From: Bacteroidota bacterium
GTDB lineage: Bacteria; Bacteroidota; Bacteroidia; Flavobacteriales; Schleiferiaceae
DNA: 11,496 nucleotides
Assembly: GCA_005786915.1 (NCBI GenBank)
Contig: SYCM01000122.1
Span: forward strand, 1 to 11,496
Direction of reading: 5' to 3'
This document shows, in pieces, positions 1-5,712 of the stretch (the first letter of the stretch is position 1; each line of letters starts with the position of its first letter). A model generated the notes under the pieces. The model ran no database searches. It was not told the origin of the DNA and worked only from the letters and a program-made list of their open reading frames with translations. The translations under genes were made by a program, and so were the position numbers.

Positions 1-257
1 CGATTCACGCCGAGGCCATGCAGATTGCCCGCGGATTGGCGGATCCGCAGAACAATCCGCTCAAAAACGCGCCGCACACCCAATCCATGCTCGTGGCCGA
101 GGAGTGGACGTTGCCGTACAGCCGCAAGCAAGCGGGCTACCCCATGGCGGACTCCCTAGAAAATAAGGTGTGGCCGGCGGTGCGACGCGTCGACGACGCA
201 TTTGGAGACCGCAATCTGATATGCACTTGTGCCCCCATTGAATCTTACCAATCCTAA
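1..257 (+). CDS. gcvP: Glycine dehydrogenase (decarboxylating), P-protein, C-terminal end (partial)
   Basis: The 3' end of a gene entering from the left edge, read from base 3 to the TAA at 255-257 (about 84 residues). The tail matches the well-conserved C-terminus of the glycine cleavage system P-protein: ADPQNNPLKNAPHT, then PYSRKQAGYP, then the closing block with VWPAVRRVDDAFGDRN and a final CAPIESY. The P-protein is a cytoplasmic PLP enzyme that decarboxylates glycine and passes the aminomethyl group to the lipoylated H-protein. The PLP lysine and most of the protein lie outside the window. An ATG at 18 is internal, because the homologous reading continues upstream to the window edge. No terminator hairpin is seen after the stop; the next gene's promoter-like box starts 22 bases later. 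Confidence 0.93.
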   Translation, partial: IHAEAMQIARGLADPQNNPLKNAPHTQSMLVAEEWTLPYSRKQAGYPMADSLENKVWPAVRRVDDAFGDRNLICTCAPIESYQS

Positions 258-278
258 TTTTTAAATCGTTTTCTGTCG

Positions 279-286
279 TAAATTTG
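279..286 (+). promoter_or_regulatory. Bacteroidetes-type -7 box ahead of the T9SS cargo gene
   Basis: TAAATTTG is an exact match to the Bacteroidetes -7 consensus TAnnTTTG, 30 bases before the ATG at 317. A T-run at 258-262, 17 or so bases upstream, could serve as a weak -33 element, but the TTTG consensus is not there. This would give a leader of roughly 20-25 nt, AT-rich and without a Shine-Dalgarno sequence. The 8-base match in an AT-rich gap could partly be chance. Confidence 0.55.
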
Positions 287-316
287 AAATTCTTCAACGC
301 CAACACGTGAATTAAT

Positions 317-2329
317 ATGAAAAAATCTACTCTTTTCTTAGGCGCGATCCTTCTTTCAGGGGGTGTCTTTGCTCAACAAAGCCTTCGGACTTTGCCCAAC
401 GAGCGCACGGTCGACGAGGCGCCAGCCCGCCTGCTCAGCGCCGACGAGTTAGCTCAATACTATCAAGGCGAAACCGTCATTTGGACGGAAACGTTTGCCA
501 ACGGCATTCCTACGACTTGGATGAACTACGGTACCGCCAACGGTACCGCAGACCCCGACGCCAAGTGGGAGTATCGCGGAACGACGACGACGCCGTCCAA
601 CGCTACGGGTTCGCGCGGCGCCTACGCCGGTCCCGCGAGTACGGGTCAGCTGCCCATCCAGAGCGCTACCGCCGCCAACGGTTTTGTCGTGTTTGACTCC
701 GACTTTTTGGACAACAACGGGATTGCCGGCAACTTCTGCGGAACTGGTGCTTTGGCGTGTGCTCCGCACGTGGCCAACCTGGAGACGGGAGTGATCAACC
801 TGTTGGGACACCCCACGGTGGACCTGGTGTTCACTCAGTACTACCGCCGCTTTGCCGGTCCGGGTGGTGTTCAGTCGGTTCCCGCTACCTACCTCGATTT
901 CTCGACCGACGGCGGTCAGACGTGGACGGGTAACGTGATGCTAAATTCCGCCATCGCCGTGAACAGTGCCACGCCGCGCAACTCTGCGCTCGCCGTGAGC
1001 ATCGGCCAGTACGTAGGCAACCAAGCCAACGTGAAGATCCGCTTCCGCTTCGACGGAGACTACTACTTCTGGCAGCTCGACGACATCCAAATCATTTCGA
1101 CGCCGAAGAACCGCCTAACCTTCACGGTGGGTTCCGACGGTGCACCTCCCCGTGACATCCTTTACGGTGCCAACCAAGAGTCGGCGCGCATGGGCCACAT
1201 GACCCTCAAGCAAGTGCGTCCGATTTCCTTTGACGCCAACTGCTTCAACAGCGGCCAAAACGCCCAAACCAACGTGAAGCTTCAGATGAAGGTCTTCAAC
1301 AATACAGGGGTAATCCAAACGATCAACTCTCCGGTGATTGCTTCGCTTCCCGCAGGCGACACGGCAACGTGGAACCAACTCAACACCTACACGTCTGCTT
1401 GGACTCCGTCGGCAGCAGGGGTGTACGGGTTCACCTACAACCTGGTTTCGGACTCTGTAAACATCCCTTCAGATACGCTGCAGTTGGTCGTTTCTGACTC
1501 GCTGATGTCGCTCGACTTTGGCGACTGGAACAACAGCATCGGAGCGTCTACCAACACCACGCAGTGGGGCGACGGTTCACAAATGACCAACATGCAGGAG
1601 CTCGTGAACGACGAGATGCTCTTTGGTGCTCGCGTCTACATCAGCGCTTCAAGCCAAGCTGGAGCCATCCTCGAGCTCAGCGTGTACGACTCGTCTGGTT
1701 TCTTGGGCAGCAACGGCGGTTGGGATGCCAACAAACTAGTTGCTTACGGACAGCGCATACTGACCGCGGCTGACGTTGCCAACGGATACGTACATTTCAA
1801 CTTCGCCGACACGACCACCGGCCGCGGAGTAATCCTGAACAGCAGCAACATCGGCTACTACTTCAACTTGACGATGTACAACAACCAAGGCACTAACACT
1901 CTGTTGATCCGCAACGACCAAACGTTTGCTGCTCGCTCGGGCACCAAGTACATGTACCTCGCTGCCCTAGGTAGCTGGTACAGTGGCTACAGCAATTCAC
2001 TGACCTTCAACAACCTGTGGATTCGCTCGATCAACTGTCCGGCCACCAACGCCGCCAACTGTATGGCTACGAGCGTAGGCGAGAACCCACTCAACGAGGT
2101 GGTAGTTGCTCCGAACCCCGCTACCGACTTCGTGTACGTGAACTTCGGACTCCTCTTCGGCGAGCACGCCGTAGAAGTTCTTGATCTTACCGGCAAGGTG
2201 GTTAAGGCGACCAAGGTTCAGGCCGACGCCAACGTGCCCGTCTTCGTGGGCGACCTCGAAAGCGGACTTTACATGGTGCGCATCGCCAAGGGCGGAGACG
2301 TGAAGACCTTCAAGGTTTCAGTGCTCTAA
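317..2329 (+). CDS. T9SS type A sorting domain-containing secreted protein
   Basis: A 670-residue exported protein. The N-terminus is a clear Sec signal peptide (MKKSTLFLGAILL, small residues, GVFAQQ; cleavage near residue 20). Residues about 55-260 look like a jelly-roll or MAM-like extracellular domain: the ETFANGIPTTW opening, FDSDFLDNNG, YLDFSTDGGQTW and the closing FWQLDDIQI resemble 'choice-of-anchor J' regions of Bacteroidetes surface proteins. The middle part (about 265-395) reads as Ig-like beta strands. The last 80 or so residues are a Por/T9SS type A sorting domain (VVAPNPATD near 597, YMVRIAKGG, terminal FKVSVL), which sends the protein through the outer membrane for release or cell-surface attachment. 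Five D-[ST]-[AILVMT] triplets at 348, 379, 386, 394 and 498 fit the Bacteroidetes O-glycosylation motif (inference). No catalytic motif is recognised, so adhesin, binding protein or enzyme accessory all remain possible. It is a single-gene unit with its own promoter box and terminator. Confidence 0.88.
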   Translation: MKKSTLFLGAILLSGGVFAQQSLRTLPNERTVDEAPARLLSADELAQYYQGETVIWTETFANGIPTTWMNYGTANGTADPDAKWEYRGTTTTPSNATGSRGAYAGPASTGQLPIQSATAANGFVVFDSDFLDNNGIAGNFCGTGALACAPHVANLETGVINLLGHPTVDLVFTQYYRRFAGPGGVQSVPATYLDFSTDGGQTWTGNVMLNSAIAVNSATPRNSALAVSIGQYVGNQANVKIRFRFDGDYYFWQLDDIQIISTPKNRLTFTVGSDGAPPRDILYGANQESARMGHMTLKQVRPISFDANCFNSGQNAQTNVKLQMKVFNNTGVIQTINSPVIASLPAGDTATWNQLNTYTSAWTPSAAGVYGFTYNLVSDSVNIPSDTLQLVVSDSLMSLDFGDWNNSIGASTNTTQWGDGSQMTNMQELVNDEMLFGARVYISASSQAGAILELSVYDSSGFLGSNGGWDANKLVAYGQRILTAADVANGYVHFNFADTTTGRGVILNSSNIGYYFNLTMYNNQGTNTLLIRNDQTFAARSGTKYMYLAALGSWYSGYSNSLTFNNLWIRSINCPATNAANCMATSVGENPLNEVVVAPNPATDFVYVNFGLLFGEHAVEVLDLTGKVVKATKVQADANVPVFVGDLESGLYMVRIAKGGDVKTFKVSVL

Positions 2330-2351
2330 GCCAGAAAGGCAAAAACGCTGA

Positions 2352-2385
2352 GCGGCCCGGGGAGACCCGGGCCGCTTTTTTTTTT
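2352..2385 (+). terminator. Strong Rho-independent terminator after the T9SS cargo gene
   Basis: A perfect 10-bp GC-only stem pairs 2352-2361 (GCGGCCCGGG) with 2366-2375, closed by a GAGA (GNRA) tetraloop and followed directly by ten T residues (2376-2385). It lies 22 bases after the stop of the T9SS gene. On the minus strand the same hairpin would end transcription from nth less efficiently: the T-run there (2345-2341) is five bases long and separated from the stem by six bases. This is the only convincing intrinsic terminator in the window. Confidence 0.95.
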
Positions 2386-2446
2386 GGGCATGACTGAGGT
2401 TGGGGCGAGGGCAGGGTCGTTCTACCGGCCAGATTTTCCGTGGCGA

Positions 2447-3088
2447 TCAGATTGGGGGCATCCGGCCCTCGAGCAGCGTTCGGGTTATGAAGTCCCGCTC
2501 GAGCGACCAGCCGCGTGCAGGGCTGTATTCGCGTCCGTAGAAAATGATTTGCAGGTGAAGCTTGTTCCACCGCTCCTTGGGAAAGAGTTTTTTGGCGTCC
2601 CTTTCGGTTTGCTCTACGCTTTTGCCGCTGGTCAACTTCCAACGGGTCATCAGCCGGTGAATGTGCGTGTCTACCGGAAAAGCCGGAACGCCGAAGGCCT
2701 GGCTCATGACCACAGACGCCGTTTTGTGTCCAACCCCTGGCATGGCCTCAAGAGCCTCAAATGATGGCGGAACCTGTCCTCCGTGAAGGCTCACGATCAT
2801 CTCCGACAGGCCCTTGAGGCCTTTGGACTTCATCGGAACCAGTCCGCAGGGACGAATGATCTCGGCAATTTCTTCAACGCTCAGGGCGGCCATGGCCTCG
2901 GGCGTATCCGCCTTGGCAAACAACGCCGGGGTGATGGTGTTCACCCGCGCGTCGGTGCACTGCGCCGACAGCACTACGGCGCAGAGCAGGGTGAAGGGAC
3001 TGTAGTGGTCGAGCGGAATGGGCGTTTCCGGATACAGCGCCTCCAGGGCGTCTACGAGGTAGGTGGCTTTTTGCTTCTTGGTCACCAA
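2447..3088 (-). CDS. nth: Endonuclease III (DNA glycosylase/AP lyase) lacking the iron-sulfur cysteines
   Basis: A 213-residue protein, the same size as E. coli Nth. Endonuclease III removes oxidised pyrimidines and nicks at abasic sites in base excision repair. The helix-hairpin-helix motif (MPGVGHKTA, about 116-124) carries the catalytic lysine K122, and the catalytic aspartate D140 sits in FPVDTHIHR; both align with E. coli K120 and D138. LLCAVVLSAQCTD (34-46) is the usual N-terminal helix. The oddity is the C-terminus: where E. coli has the four [4Fe-4S] ligands (C187, C194, C197, C203), this protein has S189, L196, D199 and L205 with exact spacing. The start is a non-ATG codon: TTG at 3088 or GTG at 3085; no in-frame ATG exists before the upstream stop at 3110-3112. 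The GTG sits four bases past a -7-like box and is a good alternative (end at 3085). Transcribed divergently from bcp. Confidence 0.93.
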   Translation of the reverse strand: MVTKKQKATYLVDALEALYPETPIPLDHYSPFTLLCAVVLSAQCTDARVNTITPALFAKADTPEAMAALSVEEIAEIIRPCGLVPMKSKGLKGLSEMIVSLHGGQVPPSFEALEAMPGVGHKTASVVMSQAFGVPAFPVDTHIHRLMTRWKLTSGKSVEQTERDAKKLFPKERWNKLHLQIIFYGREYSPARGWSLERDFITRTLLEGRMPPI

Positions 3089-3089
3089 A

Positions 3090-3097
3090 CAAAGGTC
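3090..3097 (-). promoter_or_regulatory. Candidate -7 box of nth
   Basis: Read on the minus strand this is GACCTTTG, seven of eight matches to TAnnTTTG. A TTTG on the same strand at 3125-3122 could be the -33 element, but the 24-base gap is a little long. The box ends only one base before the TTG codon and four before the GTG codon, so the mRNA would have almost no leader. That favours the GTG at 3085 as the true start of nth. Confidence 0.4.
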
Positions 3098-3110
3098 TGA
3101 CTGCGGACGT

Positions 3111-3118
3111 TACCTTAG
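3111..3118 (+). promoter_or_regulatory. Candidate -7 box of bcp
   Basis: TACCTTAG matches TAnnTTTG at seven of eight positions and lies 20 bases before the bcp ATG. The identical octamer occurs on the minus strand at 9692-9685 ahead of another gene here, which supports it as a lineage variant of the -7 box. No convincing -33 TTTG is seen. This box and the nth promoter elements interleave within 50 bp, so the two promoters may compete. Confidence 0.4.
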
Positions 3119-3138
3119 AAACAAATTTCAGACGCTCT

Positions 3139-3597
3139 ATGACCCATTTGAATCCTGGCGACTTAGCCCCGCATTTTGAAGCCCAAGACCAGCACGGAAC
3201 CGACGTTTCCCTAAGCCAATTCGCCGGCCAAAAGGTGGTACTTTACTTTTACCCCAAAGACGACACTCCGGGCTGCACGGCCGAGGCCTGCTCGTTTCGC
3301 GACGGCCAATCGGAGCTCCGCGCGGCGGGTTATGTGGTGCTTGGCGTGTCGCCCGACAGCGTGAAATCCCACGGCAAGTTCGCCAGCAAGTTTTCGCTCA
3401 ACTTTTCGCTGCTCGCAGATCCAGAAAAGGTCATTTGCCAAGCCTACGGCGTGTGGGGCAAAAAGAAGTTTATGGGCCGTGAATACGACGGCGTGCACCG
3501 CGAGACGTTTGTCATAGGCGGAGATGGCCGCATCGAGCGCATCATTACTCAAGTGGACACCAAAGAAGCCACCAAACAAATTCTCGCAGGGGCCTAA
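3139..3597 (+). CDS. bcp: Thioredoxin-dependent thiol peroxidase (Bcp/PrxQ-type peroxiredoxin)
   Basis: A 152-residue cytoplasmic peroxiredoxin that reduces hydrogen peroxide and organic hydroperoxides using thioredoxin. The signature DDTPGCTAEACSFRD holds the peroxidatic cysteine C46 and the resolving cysteine C51, the C-x4-C arrangement typical of the atypical 2-Cys Bcp/PrxQ group. The N-terminal PGDLAPHFEAQDQHG and central YFYPKDDTPGC are standard, as is the C-terminal EYDGVHRETFVIGGDGRIERI. The length is typical for the family (about 150). The ATG at 3139 gives the expected N-terminus (MTHLNPGDLAP) and has no Shine-Dalgarno. It lies between nth (divergent) and recA (same strand, 124 bp downstream). 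No clear terminator follows. Confidence 0.95.
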   Translation: MTHLNPGDLAPHFEAQDQHGTDVSLSQFAGQKVVLYFYPKDDTPGCTAEACSFRDGQSELRAAGYVVLGVSPDSVKSHGKFASKFSLNFSLLADPEKVICQAYGVWGKKKFMGREYDGVHRETFVIGGDGRIERIITQVDTKEATKQILAGA

Positions 3598-3721
3598 AAA
3601 GGGCGGATTTCTTATCAACCGCCGTTGCGGCAGCCGTGGCAAGCGCGTACTTTCGTTTAGCCGACGACTGCCCGTATGCGGCGCCCCTAATTTTGGCCTA
3701 AACCATTAATAATAAAGCACT
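3598..3721 (+). other. Intergenic region bcp-recA
   Basis: This 124-bp gap has no open gene. Two weak GC-rich pairings exist (GGCGG 3602-3606 with CCGCC 3619-3623, and a short GCCG/CGGC around 3621-3631), neither followed by a T-run, so I do not call a terminator. The only other visible feature is the recA -7 box at 3688-3695. The last 20 bases before recA are AT-rich with no ribosome-binding motif. No LexA-type or other SOS operator palindrome was recognised by eye. Confidence 0.6.
3688..3695 (+). promoter_or_regulatory. Bacteroidetes-type -7 box of recA
   Basis: TAATTTTG is an exact match to TAnnTTTG, 26 bases before the recA ATG at 3722, giving an expected leader of about 20 nt. The -33 element is not obvious: nothing better than an ACTG at 3667-3670 lies at the right spacing. 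Confidence 0.6.
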
Positions 3722-4720
3722 ATGAGTCAAGAACGCGAAGCCAAACTGAAGGCACTGCGCCTCACGATGGAGAAATTGGATAAAACCTACGGCAAAGGGG
3801 CGGTAATGCTCATGGGCGACAAGGCCGTCGAAGAAGTCGAAATCATCCCTTCGGGATCCCTCGGCCTCGACATTGCCCTCGGCATTGGCGGCTATCCGCG
3901 CGGCCGGGTGATTGAAATTTACGGTCCTGAATCGTCAGGTAAAACGACATTGACCCTGCACGCCATTGCCGAAGTTCAGCGCAAGGGCGGAATTGCTGCG
4001 TTCATCGACGCGGAGCACGCGTTCGACCGTTTTTACGCCGAGAAGCTGGGCGTGAAGACCGAGGATCTCATCATTTCGCAGCCCGACAACGGAGAGCAGG
4101 CGTTGGAAATTGCCGACAACCTGATTCGCTCGGGCGCCATTGACCTAATCATTGTGGACTCGGTAGCCGCGCTGACCCCCAAGGCGGAGATTGAAGGGGA
4201 AATGGGGGAATCCAAAGTGGGACTTCACGCTCGCCTCATGTCTCAGGCGCTGCGCAAGCTCACGGCCACGATTTCGAAGACCAACTGTACTTGCGTGTTC
4301 ATCAACCAGCTTCGCGAGAAGATTGGGGTGATGTTTGTCAATCCCGAGACGACGACCGGCGGCAACGCCCTGACGTTGTATGCCTCGGTTCGCCTGGACA
4401 TTCGTCGTTCCACGCAGATCAAGGAGGGTGACGTAGCCGTGGGCAACCGGGTCAAGGTCAAAGTGGTGAAAAACAAGGTGGCACCCCCGTTCCGCACGGC
4501 CGAATTTGACATTTTGTACGGAGAAGGCATCAGTAAAGTGGGCGAGATCGTCGACCTGGGCGTTTTGACCGAAGTCATTTCGAAGAGCGGCAGCTGGTTC
4601 AGCTACGGCGACACCAAGTTGGGCCAAGGACGCGACGGAGTAAAGGCCGTTTTGAAGGACAACCCCGAATTGTGTGAAGAAATTGAAAACCAGATTGTTG
4701 CGAAGCTTCCTACCGTATAG
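3722..4720 (+). CDS. recA: Recombinase RecA
   Basis: A 332-residue RecA, the ATP-dependent strand-exchange protein of homologous recombination. Walker A is GPESSGKT (68-75), the Walker B-like strand is LIIVDSV, and FIDAEHAFD and SQPDNGEQALEI are typical. Loop L2 and its surroundings read INQLREKIGVMF, then VNPETTTGGNAL. Three residues here depart from the usual sequence: V206 replaces the glycine equal to E. coli G204 (the site changed to serine in the recA430 mutant, as I recall), and T218-L219 replace the K216-F217 pair near the subunit interface. F205 (E. coli F203), the TTTGG and the surrounding core are intact, so it looks functional. The protein stops at AKLPTV without the acidic tail of E. 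coli RecA, which is usual for shorter RecAs. It heads a plus-strand run; the next gene starts 47 nt before its stop. Confidence 0.97.
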   Translation: MSQEREAKLKALRLTMEKLDKTYGKGAVMLMGDKAVEEVEIIPSGSLGLDIALGIGGYPRGRVIEIYGPESSGKTTLTLHAIAEVQRKGGIAAFIDAEHAFDRFYAEKLGVKTEDLIISQPDNGEQALEIADNLIRSGAIDLIIVDSVAALTPKAEIEGEMGESKVGLHARLMSQALRKLTATISKTNCTCVFINQLREKIGVMFVNPETTTGGNALTLYASVRLDIRRSTQIKEGDVAVGNRVKVKVVKNKVAPPFRTAEFDILYGEGISKVGEIVDLGVLTEVISKSGSWFSYGDTKLGQGRDGVKAVLKDNPELCEEIENQIVAKLPTV

Positions 4721-5708
4721 TTTTCTCGCAGTAGCCGCGATGGCCTGCAGCCAATCCCCCGAATCCGAGGGGACGGCTGAGGACGCGCGCTTGGACTCGC
4801 TCAATGCCGTGCTCAAGGAAGAGCCCGAAAACGTTTCGGCTCTGGTGGCGCGCGCTGACTTTTATTTAGAAACCAAGAACTTTCCATACGCCAAGATGGA
4901 TGCCATGGCGGCGTTTACGGTGGACAGCACCAACCACGACGCCCTGCGCGTTCTGGGCGACGCGCACTACGTAAGCAACGAAACGCGGATTTCTCGCGAC
5001 GCCTGGTTGCGCTGCGCCAAACTCTTTCCCAAAGAAGTCGAGTGCCGTTTGAAGCTGGCCGAGCTCTACCAAGTGGTGATGGAGTACGAGAAGAGCATAC
5101 AGGTGGTCGATGAGGTGCTGGCGCTTGATCCCAACAACGCAACCGCATACTACATCAAGGGCATCAACATTAGGGACCATAAGCTCGACACCAACGTAGC
5201 CCTGGCCTACATCCAGAAGGCCATCGATTTGGATCCTAAGTACGAAGAGGCCCTCGACATGGCCGGCGTACTGCATTCAGCCATGAACAGCCCGTTGGCG
5301 GTCAGCTACTTTGAGCGCTTGGCGGAACTTCGTCCGAACGACTTCAACGTGTACTACAAAGTGGGCATGTACCACCTCGGTACGCGAAACTGGAATTCCG
5401 CCATCGAGGCGTTTACCCAGGCGACCCAGCTGAACCCCAAGGACGCCGAGAGCTACTACAATTTGGGCTTCATTCACCTCGAGCTGCAGATGTACCGCGA
5501 GGCGCGTCAGTACTTTACCCAGAGCATTGAGGCACGTGCCGTGAACTACCGCGCGCACTACGCGCGGGCCTTCGTGATCGAGCGCTTGGGCGACCTAAAA
5601 GCCGCCGAGGCCGACTACCTCAAGGCGCTCGAATACAATCCTTCGCACGCCCCGTCTCAAGAGGGTTTAGGTCGCGTTCGCGCTGGCCTCGCGAGCTTTA
5701 ACAACTGA
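4674..5708 (+). CDS. Tetratricopeptide-repeat lipoprotein
   Basis: A 344-residue protein with a lipoprotein signal: charged MKKLKTRLLR, a hydrophobic stretch FLPYSFLAVAA, then AMAC with C25 as the lipidation site. It should be an inner-leaflet or outer-membrane-anchored periplasmic protein. The mature part is almost entirely TPR helices, about eight repeats from residue 30 to 335; good examples are AYYIKGINIRDH, NVYYKVGMYHLGTRNW, ESYYNLGFIHLELQMY and HYARAFVIERLGDL with DPN/NPK turns. TPR arrays bind proteins, so a scaffold or assembly role is likely, but the partner is unknown. The start is GTG at 4674, inside recA in another frame; it is the only start giving the full n-region. A TTG at 4695 or 4698 would keep the core of the signal with a smaller overlap, while the next ATG (4740) would destroy it. 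It is followed four bases after its stop by ptrB. Confidence 0.85.
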   Translation: MKKLKTRLLRSFLPYSFLAVAAMACSQSPESEGTAEDARLDSLNAVLKEEPENVSALVARADFYLETKNFPYAKMDAMAAFTVDSTNHDALRVLGDAHYVSNETRISRDAWLRCAKLFPKEVECRLKLAELYQVVMEYEKSIQVVDEVLALDPNNATAYYIKGINIRDHKLDTNVALAYIQKAIDLDPKYEEALDMAGVLHSAMNSPLAVSYFERLAELRPNDFNVYYKVGMYHLGTRNWNSAIEAFTQATQLNPKDAESYYNLGFIHLELQMYREARQYFTQSIEARAVNYRAHYARAFVIERLGDLKAAEADYLKALEYNPSHAPSQEGLGRVRAGLASFNN

Positions 5709-5712
5709 GTTT

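Noticed and set aside
526..548. Direct repeat ACGGTACCGC in the T9SS gene
   Set aside because: Two copies only, explained by the local Gly-Thr-Ala-Asn-Gly-Thr-Ala coding; no sign of a mobile or regulatory repeat.
3602..3631. GC-rich pairings after bcp as a terminator
   Set aside because: Five-base stem or less, with no T-run downstream.
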